From Sphingomonas sp. Ag1 (lineage in GTDB: Bacteria; Pseudomonadota; Alphaproteobacteria; Sphingomonadales; Sphingomonadaceae): a DNA stretch of 64,000 nucleotides. Below the pieces are notes generated by a model. It saw only the letters and a program-made list of their open reading frames with translations, was not told where the DNA came from and ran no database searches. Positions 1 to 9,508 of this stretch are shown here, in pieces (position 1 is the first letter of the stretch; the number at the start of each line of letters is the position of its first letter). The position numbers and the translations under genes are program-made. The DNA lies in assembly GCF_000980895.1 (NCBI RefSeq), contig NZ_LAZX01000094.1, positions 1 to 64,000 of the forward strand, read 5' to 3'.

Positions 1-1084
1 GATCGGCCGAGCGACCGGCAGCGCGGTCGGTATCCGCGCTCGCGCCACGCGCCGGCCGTTCCGCAGGAGCCTGTTCGGCGCGGAAGGTGCGTGCGCGCTC
101 GTTGCGCGCCGTGCCGGCGCGACTGGCGACAGAGCCGTCGGCGCGGCGGCGTGGTTCCTTCTTCGCAGCGCCGGGCCGCGTCCGCTGCGCTGGTTTCTTG
201 TCGGCGGGCCGCTCCGGCGCGGGGATGGCGTCAGCCGGGGGCAACACCGGCTCGACCGCGCGGCGGCGCGCGGGTTGCGGCAGTTCGCGGCGCGTCGGCT
301 CCGCGCTGAAGCTCTCGACGTCGTGACGGCGAACCTCGCCGATCTGGCCGGGGGCAAGATCACCGAGGACGAACGGGCCGTAGCGGGTGCGGATCAGGCG
401 GCTGACCTGCAGTCCCAGATGCTCCAGCACACGCCGGACCTCGCGATTCTTGCCTTCCTTCAGCACCAGTTCGATCCAGAGGTTCGCGCCGGTGCGGCGT
501 TCGATATTGGCGTCGATCGGGCCGTAACGGACGCCCTCGATCTCGATGCCGTGGATCAGCTCCTCCAGTTGCGGCTGGCTGATCTGACCATAAGCGCGGG
601 CGCGATAGGCGCGCTCGACGCCGGTGGCGGGAAGTTCCAGGAGCCGCTTCAGCCCACCATCGGTGGTCATCAGCAGCAGCCCTTCGGTGTTGAGATCCAG
701 ACGGCCGACCGGCATCAGGCGCGGCAGCCCCTTCGGCAAGCGATCGTAGATCGTCGGGCGCCCGGCGGGATCGCGCTCGGTCGTGAGAAGCCCTGCCGGC
801 TTGTGGAACAGGAATAGGCGGGCCGCCTCCGGCGCGGCAACAGGGTTGCCATCCACCGTCACCCCGTCGAGCGAGGCAAGCAGGGTCGCCGGCGTGTCGA
901 GCGTGACACCGTCCAGCGCGACGCGGCCCTCCGCGATCATCCGTTCGATCTCACGACGCGACGCGACGCCGGCGCGCGCCAGCAGCTTGGCGATGCGGGC
1001 GGGCTCCGGCGCTCGGGTCGTCGATTTCTGGTCATGGCTCTTGCCGGGTCCGGTCAACGGCCCGTCACGCTTTTCTGTCGGCAT
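1..1084 (-). CDS. rRNA pseudouridine synthase, RsuA/RluB family (3' end outside window)
   Basis: The reverse strand reads without a stop from ATG at 1084 to the left edge, about 361 codons. An N-terminal S4-type RNA-binding segment (ARIAKLLARAGVASRREIER) is followed by the RsuA/RluB catalytic domain, with LFLFHKPAGLLTT and the active-site motif GRLDLNTEGLLL holding the catalytic Asp, then KEGKNREVRR. This family isomerises specific uridines in 16S or 23S rRNA. After the catalytic domain the protein continues for well over 100 residues rich in Arg, Ala, Pro and Glu, a basic low-complexity tail absent from short RsuA enzymes; such tails are usual in alphaproteobacterial RluB-like proteins. RluB (23S) is the likeliest member but RsuA, RluE or RluF cannot be excluded. 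It is divergent from the receiver-domain gene. Confidence 0.9.
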   Translation of the reverse strand, partial: MPTEKRDGPLTGPGKSHDQKSTTRAPEPARIAKLLARAGVASRREIERMIAEGRVALDGVTLDTPATLLASLDGVTVDGNPVAAPEAARLFLFHKPAGLLTTERDPAGRPTIYDRLPKGLPRLMPVGRLDLNTEGLLLMTTDGGLKRLLELPATGVERAYRARAYGQISQPQLEELIHGIEIEGVRYGPIDANIERRTGANLWIELVLKEGKNREVRRVLEHLGLQVSRLIRTRYGPFVLGDLAPGQIGEVRRHDVESFSAEPTRRELPQPARRRAVEPVLPPADAIPAPERPADKKPAQRTRPGAAKKEPRRRADGSVASRAGTARNERARTFRAEQAPAERPARGASADTDRAAGRSAD

Positions 1085-1193
1085 GGAGCGCTATTACCGC
1101 GGTTCATGTCGCAGCGCGAAAATATTTGCGACCAGCCGTCACCCGGCGCGTTATTCCTGCCATGGGAAAGAGGGACAGGCGCGGATCGGTCGT

Positions 1194-1697
1194 ATGATCT
1201 TCAGGAAGCGCAAACGGTCGATCATCCGTCTCCTCCTCGTCGAGGACGAGCCACTTGTCGCCTTCGACACCGAGCATCTGTTGAGCGAGCAGGATTTCGA
1301 GATCGTCGCCACCGTGGATCGTGTTTCCGATGCGGTGGCCACACTGCAGGCCGGACACGACATCCATCTCGTGCTGGTCGACGTTCGGTTGGCGGACGGC
1401 AGCGGCATTGATGTTGCGCGAGCCGCGGGCGAATGCGGCATTCCCTCGCTGTTCGTCACCGGCGACTGCCCGCCGGAGGCGGAGCTGGTCGGTGTCGGCT
1501 GCCTCTACAAACCGTTCGAACAGCGCGATCTTCTCCAATCGATCAAGGCGATCGAGGCGAGCCGGGCGGGCAAGGTCCCGCGGCGGCTGCCGGATGCCCT
1601 GCGGCTGTTCTCGGCAGATCGCGGCAACGAAGCGCCGAGGGTCAGCCAGACGCCAGATGCGACGATTCAGCAAAGCAGCGTGCCCGGCCGTGAATGA
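1194..1697 (+). CDS. Single-domain response regulator (receiver domain protein)
   Basis: 167 residues from ATG 1194. After a short basic leader, a CheY-like receiver begins at about residue 10: acidic pair in LLLVEDEPLVAF, the phospho-acceptor Asp in LVLVDVRLADGSG, switch Thr in SLFVTGD, and the conserved Lys in LYKPFEQ. No DNA-binding or enzymatic output domain follows, only about 45 polar residues. It would act through protein interaction or as a phosphate sink. No histidine kinase is nearby, so its partner lies elsewhere. The reading frame is open far upstream, but upstream residues do not resemble the family and overlap the divergent synthase gene, so I chose the methionine nearest the domain. 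The ribosome binding site is weak. Confidence 0.85.
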   Translation: MIFRKRKRSIIRLLLVEDEPLVAFDTEHLLSEQDFEIVATVDRVSDAVATLQAGHDIHLVLVDVRLADGSGIDVARAAGECGIPSLFVTGDCPPEAELVGVGCLYKPFEQRDLLQSIKAIEASRAGKVPRRLPDALRLFSADRGNEAPRVSQTPDATIQQSSVPGRE

Positions 1698-1802
1698 CGC
1701 CGGGGCCAGCGCCGGTTTCTTCAGCGAGGTTCAGGAAAGGTGCGGGCGAGGTGGACATTATGTCCAATCCCGGCTTGATGGCGGCATCCCTACCTGCTGA
1801 GC

Positions 1803-2258
1803 ATGATGGAGAAGCAAGCTATCGAAAGCGAAGCCCAGTCCGACGGAGACAAATTCCGCTGGATCCTGAAGAGCGGGTGGAAAGGTCTTTGTCCGCGTTG
1901 CGGCAAAGGTCACATGTTCCAGTCATGGCTAAAGATCACGGATCGATGCGAGAACTGTGGCCTCGATTACCGCTTTGCTGCGCCTGATGACGGGCCGGCG
2001 TTCTTCTCTCTGTGCATCGTGGCCCTGCCGCTGACGGCATTCATCGTGTGGTTGCAGGTCGCCTTCGATCCACCCGGCTGGGTCCATCTGTTCACGTCGG
2101 TTCCGATCATGGCGCTGGGCACGGTGCTGCCGCTGCGGCCGATCAAGGGATGGCTGGTCGCCTCTCAATATGTGAATCGCGCGCAGGAAGCGGGGACGCA
2201 GAAGCTGTGGGCGCAGCTTCATGGCACGGACGCCAGCAAGAGCGACTTCGACCAGTAG
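1803..2258 (+). CDS. DUF983 family zinc-ribbon membrane protein
   Basis: 151 residues. The N-terminal half has a four-Cys zinc ribbon, CPRCGKGHMF (Cys30, Cys33) and CENCG (Cys49, Cys52), followed by two hydrophobic helices, FFSLCIVALPLTAFIVWL and a second around FTSVPIMALGTVLPL, separated by a short loop. This architecture is the DUF983 family, small inner-membrane proteins common in alphaproteobacteria whose function is not established; some lie near cytochrome oxidase genes, but not here. Start could be Met1 (1803) or Met2 (1806). It converges with the small minus-strand ORF that follows. Confidence 0.88.
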   Translation: MMEKQAIESEAQSDGDKFRWILKSGWKGLCPRCGKGHMFQSWLKITDRCENCGLDYRFAAPDDGPAFFSLCIVALPLTAFIVWLQVAFDPPGWVHLFTSVPIMALGTVLPLRPIKGWLVASQYVNRAQEAGTQKLWAQLHGTDASKSDFDQ

Positions 2259-2303
2259 CTGCGGCTCTGGTCCAAGCGGCTGTCCGCGCGCCGGCTGCCC
2301 GCG

Positions 2304-2546
2304 CTAGTTCACGCGGGGATCGTGCCGGCTGTCATCGGGGCTGTCGGTTTCGCTGAAGCGGGCGGGAGCGTCGTGCGGCTCCGCAATGGCGCCTTCATCG
2401 ACCGCTTCGTTGCGGATCGCGGTTTGCCCCTCGATGTCGGTGCGGGCAAGATCGTCCTGCGCGGCAGGCGGGCTGTCCGGCGCGGCTTCCGGTTCATCTT
2501 CGGGCAGGCTGTCGATCAGCGGGTCGTTGCTGCGATTGTCGGTCAC
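2304..2546 (-). CDS. Small acidic hypothetical protein
   Basis: 80 residues from a GTG at 2546, rich in Asp, Glu, Pro and Ala, with no Cys, no hydrophobic segment and no recognisable domain; probably disordered. The GTG lies one base after the TGA of the upstream 52-residue ORF (2548-2706), a spacing typical of translational coupling, which is the best argument that it is real. It converges with the DUF983 gene. I do not recognise a family. It could be a spurious ORF, since GC-rich DNA yields such frames by chance. Confidence 0.5.
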   Translation of the reverse strand: MTDNRSNDPLIDSLPEDEPEAAPDSPPAAQDDLARTDIEGQTAIRNEAVDEGAIAEPHDAPARFSETDSPDDSRHDPRVN

Positions 2547-2547
2547 G

Positions 2548-2706
2548 TCAGATACTCGGGTTGGCGGGGGCAGGATCGTTCGCAGGGGCGCCCGGTGCCG
2601 GCAGATCGATGTCGGGCGCGGGCGGCGTCACTTCCGGCGGCGGGGCCGCGGGCTGAGCCGGCTGGGTGGGCTGAACGGGTGTTTCGGGCGGGGGCGTGGT
2701 GGCCAT
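2548..2706 (-). CDS. Very small proline-rich hypothetical protein (52 aa)
   Basis: ATG at 2706 on the minus strand opens a 52-codon frame ending TGA at 2550-2548. It is preceded by a good ribosome binding site (AAGAGGA, about 6 bases from the ATG). The product is mostly Pro, Ala, Thr and Glu (MATTPPPETPVQPTQPAQ...), with no signal peptide or membrane helix. It is followed one base later by the GTG of the acidic 80-residue ORF, so the two probably form a transcription unit reading away from tRNA-Leu. No family recognised. Confidence 0.5.
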   Translation of the reverse strand: MATTPPPETPVQPTQPAQPAAPPPEVTPPAPDIDLPAPGAPANDPAPANPSI

Positions 2707-2817
2707 GTTCTGGGTCCTCTTCACGCTTTCAACGCGCGATCGCGCTGCGTGGTTGCTCGCGCCGCTTGCCGATCGGCTCCACCCGGTATAGAGGCCCGCG
2801 ACCGGCGGTGCCTAAAT

Positions 2818-2902
2818 GCGGGCGTGGCGGAACTGGTAGACGCGCTGGATTTAGGTTCCAGTATCGCAAGATGTGGGGGTTCGAGTCCCTTCGCCCGCAC
2901 CA
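2818..2902 (+). tRNA. tRNA-Leu (anticodon UAG)
   Basis: The acceptor strand GCGGGCG (2818-2824) pairs with CGCCCGC (2892-2898), followed by encoded ACCA. The anticodon stem TGGA/TCCA encloses TTTAGGT with anticodon TAG. A long variable arm (class II) and the T arm GGGGGTTCGAGTCCCTT are present. Reads CUN leucine codons, chiefly CUA. It is divergent from the two small ORFs and 62 bases upstream of tig. Confidence 0.97.
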
Positions 2903-2964
2903 GTTTATCCGCGGCGTGCCCGCGGACAGGCACCATCCACGAAATTTCAGTTGAAGGCACGAAG

Positions 2965-4617
2965 ATGCAGACTGTCGAGACGTTGAACGAGGGCCTGAAG
3001 CGCGCCTACACGCTGACCATCGCGGCCAAGGACATCGAGGCGCGCGTTGATGCGGAGCTGGCACGAGTCGCACCGCAGGTCCGCATGCCCGGTTTCCGCC
3101 CCGGCAAGGTTCCGGCGAACATCGTGCGCAAGATGCATGGCCCGGCGCTGCTGCAGGACGCGCTCAACACGTCGATCCAGGAAGGCATCCAGACGCTGCT
3201 GGCTGAGAAGCAGCTGCGTCCGGCGATCCAGCCCTCCGTCCAGCTGGCCGACGGCTATGAGCCAGGCAAGGACGCCGAGCTGACCGTCGAGTTGGAAGTG
3301 CTGCCACAGGTGCCGGCGCCGGCGATCGAGGGGCTGAAGCTCGAGAAGCTGACCGTTCCGGCCGACGACGCCGTGATCGACGAGCAGCTGCAGAAGTTCG
3401 CCGACCAGACCAAGAAGTGGGAAGACGCCGAGGAAGGCTATGCCGCGAAGATGGGTGACCTCGTCACCGTCGATTTCGTCGGCAAGACCATGGACGGCGT
3501 CGCCTTCGAAGGTGGCACCGGCACCGACATGGCGATCGAGCTCGGCTCGGGCCGCCTGATCCCGGGCTTCGAGGATGCGACCGTCGGCGTGAAGGCCGGC
3601 GAGGAGCGCCAGATCAAGGTGACCTTCCCGGAGGATTACCAGGCAAAGGAACTGGCCGGACAGGACGCCACCTTCGACCTGACCGTGAAGTCGGTGAAGG
3701 TCGCTGGCGAAGCGACCGTCGACGAGGACCTCGCCAAGAACCTGGGCCTCGAGAGCCTGGAGCAGCTGCGCGGCCTGGTCCGCGGCCAGATCGAGAGCGA
3801 GCTGGGCAACCTGACCCGCACCCACATGAAGCGCAAGCTGCTCGACCAGCTCGCCGCCGGCCACGATTTCGAAGTGCCGCCGTCGATGGTCGAGGCCGAG
3901 TTCCAGCAGATCTGGGCGCAGCTCGAGCATGAGGCGACCCATGAGCCGGATCCGAAGGCGGCCATGGAAGAGATGGAGAAGGAGCGCGACGATTATCGCA
4001 AGATCGCCGAGCGCCGCGTCCGTCTCGGCCTGCTGCTGAGCGAGATCGGCCAGGCCAACGGCGTCGAAGTCACGCAGCAGGAAATGAACCGCCTGATCGC
4101 GCAGGCTGCGCAGCAGTATCGCGGCGAGGACCAGCAGCGCTTCATCCAGTACATTCAGCAGGAGCCGATGGCTGCTGCCCAGCTGCGTGCGCCGCTGTAC
4201 GAGGACAAGGTCGTCGACTTCCTGTTCGACAAGGCTGAGGTGACCGAGCGCGAGACCACGCGCGAGGAACTGGAAGCCGCGATCGAGAGCGAGGACGGTT
4301 TCGCGACCGGCACGCATCACCACGATCACGACAACCACAAGCCCAAGCAGAAGAAGGCCGCGGCCAAGAAGAAGGCTGACGAGGCCGCTGCCGAGGGTGA
4401 CGAGGGCGACGAGGTGAAGCCGGCCAAGAAGGCGGCGCCGAAGAAGAAGGCCGCGGCAGCACCGGCCGAGGACGAGGCGACCGACGAGGCCGCAGCGCCG
4501 GCCAAGAAGGCAGCGCCGAAGAAGAAGGCGGCTGCCGCTGATGCCGAGAGCGAAGCGGAAGCACCGGCCAAGCCGAAGAAGGCCGCTGCCAAGAAGGCGC
4601 CCAAGACCGAAGGCTGA
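2965..4617 (+). CDS. tig: Trigger factor (ribosome-associated chaperone and prolyl isomerase) with Lys/Ala-rich tail
   Basis: 550 residues from ATG 2965. Binds ribosomal protein L23 at the tunnel exit and shields nascent chains. The ribosome-binding domain carries the signature GFRPGKVP (43-50); an FKBP-type PPIase domain spans about 164-245 (GDLVTVDFVGK, GSGRLIPGFEDA); the helical substrate-binding domain runs to about 445. Usual length is 430-460. From residue 450 a tail of about 100 residues follows: a His cluster (THHHDHDNHK), then Lys/Ala/Pro blocks alternating with acidic ones, including the repeat PAKKAAPKKKAAAA at 486-499 and 512-525. Upstream in-frame codons run through the tRNA, so this ATG, where homology begins, is the start. 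Followed by a strong terminator, so not co-transcribed with clpP. Confidence 0.97.
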   Translation: MQTVETLNEGLKRAYTLTIAAKDIEARVDAELARVAPQVRMPGFRPGKVPANIVRKMHGPALLQDALNTSIQEGIQTLLAEKQLRPAIQPSVQLADGYEPGKDAELTVELEVLPQVPAPAIEGLKLEKLTVPADDAVIDEQLQKFADQTKKWEDAEEGYAAKMGDLVTVDFVGKTMDGVAFEGGTGTDMAIELGSGRLIPGFEDATVGVKAGEERQIKVTFPEDYQAKELAGQDATFDLTVKSVKVAGEATVDEDLAKNLGLESLEQLRGLVRGQIESELGNLTRTHMKRKLLDQLAAGHDFEVPPSMVEAEFQQIWAQLEHEATHEPDPKAAMEEMEKERDDYRKIAERRVRLGLLLSEIGQANGVEVTQQEMNRLIAQAAQQYRGEDQQRFIQYIQQEPMAAAQLRAPLYEDKVVDFLFDKAEVTERETTREELEAAIESEDGFATGTHHHDHDNHKPKQKKAAAKKKADEAAAEGDEGDEVKPAKKAAPKKKAAAAPAEDEATDEAAAPAKKAAPKKKAAAADAESEAEAPAKPKKAAAKKAPKTEG

Positions 4618-4641
4618 TCTTAATTCGTTTCGGATAGTGAA

Positions 4642-4679
4642 GGGCGTCTCCCTGATTTTTCAGGGGGACGCTCTTTTTT
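4642..4679 (+). terminator. Rho-independent terminator of tig
   Basis: A near-perfect stem GCGTCTCCCTG (4645-4655) / CAGGGGGACGC (4661-4671) with a short T-rich loop is followed by CTTTTTTG. It lies 25 bases after the tig stop codon. Confidence 0.92.
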
Positions 4680-4725
4680 GTTACAGAACATCGCGATCGG
4701 AGATCTGGGCGGCGTGAATGGAGCT

Positions 4726-5685
4726 ATGGTGCGCGAGACGGAGCTGAGGATTGCCGTCCTGCTTCCTTGCTACAATGAGGAAGCAGCGATTGCGCAGACG
4801 ATCGCTGGCTTTCGCGCTGCGCTGCCGGGCGCGGCGATCTACGTCTATGACAACAACTCGCACGACCGAACCGCGGCGGTCGCGCGGGCGGCGGGCGCGA
4901 TCGTGCGGACCGAGCGCGTGCAGGGGAAGGGCGCCGTGGTGCGCCGCATGTTCGCCGACGTCGATGCCGACATCTACGTGATGGCGGATGGCGACGCGAC
5001 CTATGATGCGGCCTCCGCGCCGTTGCTGATCGAGCGGATGCTCGACGAGCAGCTCGACATGGTGGTCGGCAGCCGCATCGGTGAAGCGACCGAGGCGTAT
5101 CGACGCGGACATCGGTTCGGCAATGCGATGCTGACCGGGATGCTGACTCGCCTGTTCGGGCGCAGCTTCACCGATATCCTTAGCGGATATCGGGTGTTCT
5201 CGCGCCGCTTCGTCAAGAGCTTCCCGGTGCTGTCGGTCGGGTTCGAGATCGAGACCGAGATTTCGGTGCACGCGCTGGAGCTGAAGATGCCCGTCGGCGA
5301 GGTGGAAACGCCTTATTTTGCGCGCCCGGAAGGCTCGGTGTCGAAGCTGAGCACCTATCGCGATGGCTGGCGCATCCTGGGCACGATCGCGACCCTGTAT
5401 CGGATCGAGCGCCCCTTGTGGTTCTTCGGCTACGTCGGGGCCGCACTGTTGCTGCTCGCGATCATCCTGGCCGTCCCGCTGGCGGTTACCTATGCACAGA
5501 CCGGGCTGGTGCCGCGCTTCCCGACGGCGATCCTCGTGACCGGACTGACGATCCTGGCGGCGCTCGCCGGATTTGCCGGGCTGATCCTGGATACGGTGGT
5601 CCGTGGCCGCCGCGAGGTACGGCGATTGGCGTATCTTGCGTATCCTGCGCCGGGAACGCTGGTCAGGGCCGACAGACTGATCTAG
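4726..5685 (+). CDS. Family 2 glycosyltransferase with two C-terminal membrane helices
   Basis: 319 residues from ATG 4726. A GT-A fold glycosyltransferase of the dolichol-phosphate-mannose-synthase-like type: VLLPCYNEEAAI at the start, nucleotide-binding YVYDNNSHDRT, the metal-binding DxD-like MADGDATYD, and DILSGYRVFSRRF downstream. Residues from about 232 form two hydrophobic helices (LWFFGYVGAALLLLAIILAV and the region around LVTGLTILAALAGFAGLIL) that would anchor it in the inner membrane. Probably transfers a sugar from an NDP-sugar to a polyprenyl phosphate or glycolipid; substrate unknown. GTG at 4714 is an alternative start; the open frame begins inside the tig terminator. The next gene starts 9 bases after its stop, so they may be co-transcribed. 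Confidence 0.88.
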   Translation: MVRETELRIAVLLPCYNEEAAIAQTIAGFRAALPGAAIYVYDNNSHDRTAAVARAAGAIVRTERVQGKGAVVRRMFADVDADIYVMADGDATYDAASAPLLIERMLDEQLDMVVGSRIGEATEAYRRGHRFGNAMLTGMLTRLFGRSFTDILSGYRVFSRRFVKSFPVLSVGFEIETEISVHALELKMPVGEVETPYFARPEGSVSKLSTYRDGWRILGTIATLYRIERPLWFFGYVGAALLLLAIILAVPLAVTYAQTGLVPRFPTAILVTGLTILAALAGFAGLILDTVVRGRREVRRLAYLAYPAPGTLVRADRLI

Positions 5686-5694
5686 TCTCACTGC

Positions 5695-6483
5695 ATGGCG
5701 ATGTCGCTCCTCGGCCGTTCAGCGGCCCTTTTCGTCCTTGGCACGACAGGGGCGACAGGCGTTGCCGCGCAGGACGAGCCACGGCGGACCAGGATCGCGG
5801 CGGGGCCCCAGCTTGTCCCCCGATATCCCGGCTACAAGGGCGTGGTGCTGCGGCCGTTCCTGGATATCAGCCGGGCGCGTGGAGACACGCCGTTCATCTT
5901 CGAGGCGGCGGACGAGAGCGCCAGCATCTCCGTCTTCGATACTGAAAGGTTTTCCGTCGGCCCGACGCTGAGTTTCGAGGGGTCCCGCCGGACGCGCGAC
6001 GTGCCGGGCGTGCGTGGCGTGGGCTTTACCGTGGAGCCGGGCCTGTTCGCGCAATATACCATCGCCGAGCCGCTGCGCGCCCGCCTCGAGCTGCGCCAAG
6101 GGATTGGTGGGCACAAGGGGCTGATCGGTGTCGCCAGCGTCGATTATGTCGCGCGCGACCGCGACGACTGGCTGTTCGCGATCGGGCCGCGGGTCACCTA
6201 TTCCAACGGCAAGTACCAGCGTGCCTATTTCGGCGTCCCGGTGGAATCCGTCGCCACGTCCGGGTTGACGGCGTTCCGCCCCGGGGGCGGGATCCAGGCA
6301 GTGGGCGGGAACGCCGGTTTCCTCAAGCAGTTGACGCCGCAATGGGGCATCTACGTTTATGGCAAATACGAGCGGCTCGTCGACGATGCGAGCCGGTCGC
6401 CAATCGTGCGGCGCTACGGCTCACGCAATCAATGGTCCGGTGGCCTGTCCCTGACCTATACGTTTCGCGGCCGCCAGGACTGA
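5695..6483 (+). CDS. MipA/OmpV family outer membrane protein
   Basis: 262 residues with a signal peptide (MAMSLLGRSAALFVLGTTGATGVAAQ, cleavage probably at AAQ-D). The rest is beta-rich with alternating aromatic residues and ends in the aromatic outer-membrane pattern SLTYTFRG. The layout (PRYPGYKGVVLRPFLDI near the N terminus, repeated GP/T strands) fits the MipA/OmpV scaffolding or porin family. MipA in E. coli binds lytic transglycosylase MltA and PBP1B, but most family members have no proven role. It starts 9 bases after the glycosyltransferase stop. Confidence 0.85.
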   Translation: MAMSLLGRSAALFVLGTTGATGVAAQDEPRRTRIAAGPQLVPRYPGYKGVVLRPFLDISRARGDTPFIFEAADESASISVFDTERFSVGPTLSFEGSRRTRDVPGVRGVGFTVEPGLFAQYTIAEPLRARLELRQGIGGHKGLIGVASVDYVARDRDDWLFAIGPRVTYSNGKYQRAYFGVPVESVATSGLTAFRPGGGIQAVGGNAGFLKQLTPQWGIYVYGKYERLVDDASRSPIVRRYGSRNQWSGGLSLTYTFRGRQD

Positions 6484-6492
6484 GCGGCAGGT

Positions 6493-6522
6493 CTTGAAGT
6501 CGCCGCTGCCGCGCGCGACATA
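6493..6522 (+). promoter_or_regulatory. Possible heat-shock (sigma-32) promoter of clpP
   Basis: CTTGAA at 6493-6498 is followed after 17 bases by CGACATA (6516-6522), resembling the alphaproteobacterial RpoH pattern CTTG...CNNAT. It lies 33-62 bases before the clpP ATG. clpP is a classical heat-shock gene, which supports the reading, but the -10 match is imperfect. Confidence 0.4.
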
Positions 6523-6554
6523 GGTCATCCTGAAAGAACAAGAGAGAGCCTTCC

Positions 6555-7244
6555 ATGCACAACCCGTTCGAGACCGGCGACTTTGCAGGCGCCCTTGCGC
6601 GCGCCGGCGTCGGCATGCAGCAGACGCAGGCAGGTCTCGTGCCGATCGTCATCGAACAGTCGAACCGTGGCGAGCGGTCCTTTGATATCTTCAGCCGCCT
6701 GCTGCGCGAGCGCATCGTGTTCGTTACCGGCGGCGTTGAAGATGGCATGGCAAGCCTGATCACGGCGCAGCTGCTGTTCCTTGAGTCGGAGAATCCGAAG
6801 AAGGACATCTTCATGTACATCAACTCGCCGGGCGGCGTCGTCACGGCGGGCATGGCGATCCACGACACGATGCAGTACATCCGGCCGCGCGTCGGCACGG
6901 TGTGCATCGGTCAGGCCGCGTCGATGGGCAGTTTCCTGCTGTCGGCGGGCGAGCCGGGGATGCGGGTCGCGCTGACCAATGCGCGCATCATGATCCACCA
7001 GCCGTCGGGCGGTGCGCAGGGCATGGCCAGCGACATCGAGATCCAGGCGCGCGAAATCCTGCGCATCCGGCACCGGATGAACGAGTTGTACGCCAAGTAC
7101 ACCGGCCAGCCGATCGAGGTGATCGAGCGCGCGATGGACCGTGACAAGTTCATGAGCTCGGATGAGGCCAAGGAATTCGGCCTGATCGACGAGGTGTTCG
7201 ACAAGCGGCCTGCCCCGGCCGAAGATACGGCTGCCGCCGCCTGA
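6555..7244 (+). CDS. clpP: ATP-dependent Clp protease proteolytic subunit ClpP
   Basis: 229 residues from ATG 6555. Serine peptidase (family S14) that forms the double heptameric barrel degrading substrates unfolded by ClpX or ClpA. The catalytic triad is visible: Ser123 in [11 protein letters not shown], His148 in MIHQPSGG and Asp197 in MDRDKFM, with the oxyanion-loop motif SPGG at 91-94. An N-terminal extension of about 26 residues relative to mature E. coli ClpP may be a propeptide or adaptor contact surface. AGAGAG ribosome binding site upstream. clpX follows after 80 bases, the usual clpP-clpX order; substrates include tmRNA-tagged proteins, and ssrA is also in this window. Confidence 0.98.
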   Translation: MHNPFETGDFAGALARAGVGMQQTQAGLVPIVIEQSNRGERSFDIFSRLLRERIVFVTGGVEDGMASLITAQLLFLESENPKKDIFMYINSPGGVVTAGMAIHDTMQYIRPRVGTVCIGQAASMGSFLLSAGEPGMRVALTNARIMIHQPSGGAQGMASDIEIQAREILRIRHRMNELYAKYTGQPIEVIERAMDRDKFMSSDEAKEFGLIDEVFDKRPAPAEDTAAAA

Positions 7245-7324
7245 TCGGCGTTGGCCCTCTTTCCGGCATTGCCGGATCATGACTGGCCGGGTTACCATGC
7301 CCGGCCGGCAAAGGATGTGATTGA

Positions 7325-8593
<1,269 letters not shown>

Positions 8594-8620
8594 GCCTCGT
8601 GACGCACCGCTGAATGACGA

Positions 8621-8649
8621 AGGGCGCCGAGCGATCGGCGCCCTTTTTC
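8621..8649 (+). terminator. Rho-independent terminator of clpX
   Basis: AGGGCGCCGA (8621-8630) pairs with TCGGCGCCCT (8635-8644) across a four-base loop and is followed by TTTTCG. It lies 28 bases after the clpX stop. Confidence 0.92.
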
Positions 8650-8748
8650 GTTGTCGGTGGCTGCGCGTCGATCGGAGTGGTGAAAAGGAGGGGAGGGGAT
8701 GGCAATGATCTGGACCCCCGCTTTTGCGGTTCTGTTGGAAGATCGAGG

Positions 8749-9333
8749 GTGACCGGCATGCGCAATGCGGGCCGGGCTGACCGGGCGCGGGTTGCCGCGA
8801 TGCTGGCGCGCGCGTTCGCGGATGATCCGGCGATGAGCTGGATCTTTCCCGATCCGGCGGAGCGCGCGCGTCGGCTGCCGCGATTGTTCGCGATCCTGTT
8901 CGATGCGGATGCGGCGGGGGTGCGGGTCGTCACGGCAGGGGGCGAGGCCGCGACGCTGTGGCGCGGCCCGGGCAAGGCCACGACCGGCGCGGTCGCCATG
9001 CTGCGGCAGGCGTGGCCGCTATGGCGTGCGCTGGGGGCGAACATTCCACGCGCCCTGAAGGTTTCGCACGCGGTCGAGGCGCACATGCCGGCGGGTGACT
9101 TCTGGTACCTTCACATTGCCGGCTGTGATCCCGCTGCGCAGGGCAAGGGTCTGGGCGCTGCCGTGGTGCGGACGGGGCTGTCCCGCGCGGCCGGGCGCCT
9201 GCCCGCCTATCTCGAGACGGCGACCGAGCGGAACCTCGGTTTCTATCGCGCCCTCGGCTTCGATATTGTCGATGACTGGCACGTGCCGGGGGGCGGGCCA
9301 CGCTTCTGGTCGATGCTTCGCCAGCCAGATTGA
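8749..9333 (+). CDS. GNAT family N-acetyltransferase
   Basis: 194 residues if the GTG at 8749 is used (preceded by GGAAG at suitable distance); ATG 8758 is the alternative. The GNAT fold shows RADRARVAAMLARAFADDP at the N terminus, the acetyl-CoA binding motif A in LHIAGCDPAAQGKGLGAAVV (Q-x-x-G-x-G type) and motif B in ATERNLGFYRALGFDIVDD. Acyl acceptor unknown; the mid-region DFWYLHIAG is typical of a broad family of small-molecule acetyltransferases. The open frame extends to 8614 through the clpX terminator, so the upstream part is not coding. It stands alone between terminators. Confidence 0.88.
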   Translation: MTGMRNAGRADRARVAAMLARAFADDPAMSWIFPDPAERARRLPRLFAILFDADAAGVRVVTAGGEAATLWRGPGKATTGAVAMLRQAWPLWRALGANIPRALKVSHAVEAHMPAGDFWYLHIAGCDPAAQGKGLGAAVVRTGLSRAAGRLPAYLETATERNLGFYRALGFDIVDDWHVPGGGPRFWSMLRQPD

Positions 9334-9436
9334 GGTGCATGCCCGCGCAGCCGGCGAGCAGGCCCGGTGCGCGACTTGTCAGCGTCACGCCGGCCTGGAC
9401 AATGCGCCGATGCGACGTCTGGAAGGGTTAACAAGC

Positions 9437-9489
9437 AAAAGGCCCGCACCACGCCGCTGCCTCTGATGAGGCAGGGCGGGGCGCGGGCC
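9437..9489 (-). terminator. Terminator of the deoxyhypusine-synthase-like gene
   Basis: On the minus strand GGCCCGC (9489-9483) pairs with GCGGGCC (9447-9441), with an inner GCCTC/GAGGC stem, then TTTTGCTT. It lies just after the stop codon of the minus-strand gene and faces the GNAT gene, so it may also serve the plus strand. Confidence 0.8.
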
Positions 9490-9508
9490 CTTCGTCACGT
9501 CAAGCCGA

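Noticed and set aside
2947..4338. 463-codon open frame antisense to tig
   Set aside because: Exact antisense of the trigger factor coding region; Leu/Asp/His-rich translation with no domain, an effect of high GC at third positions.
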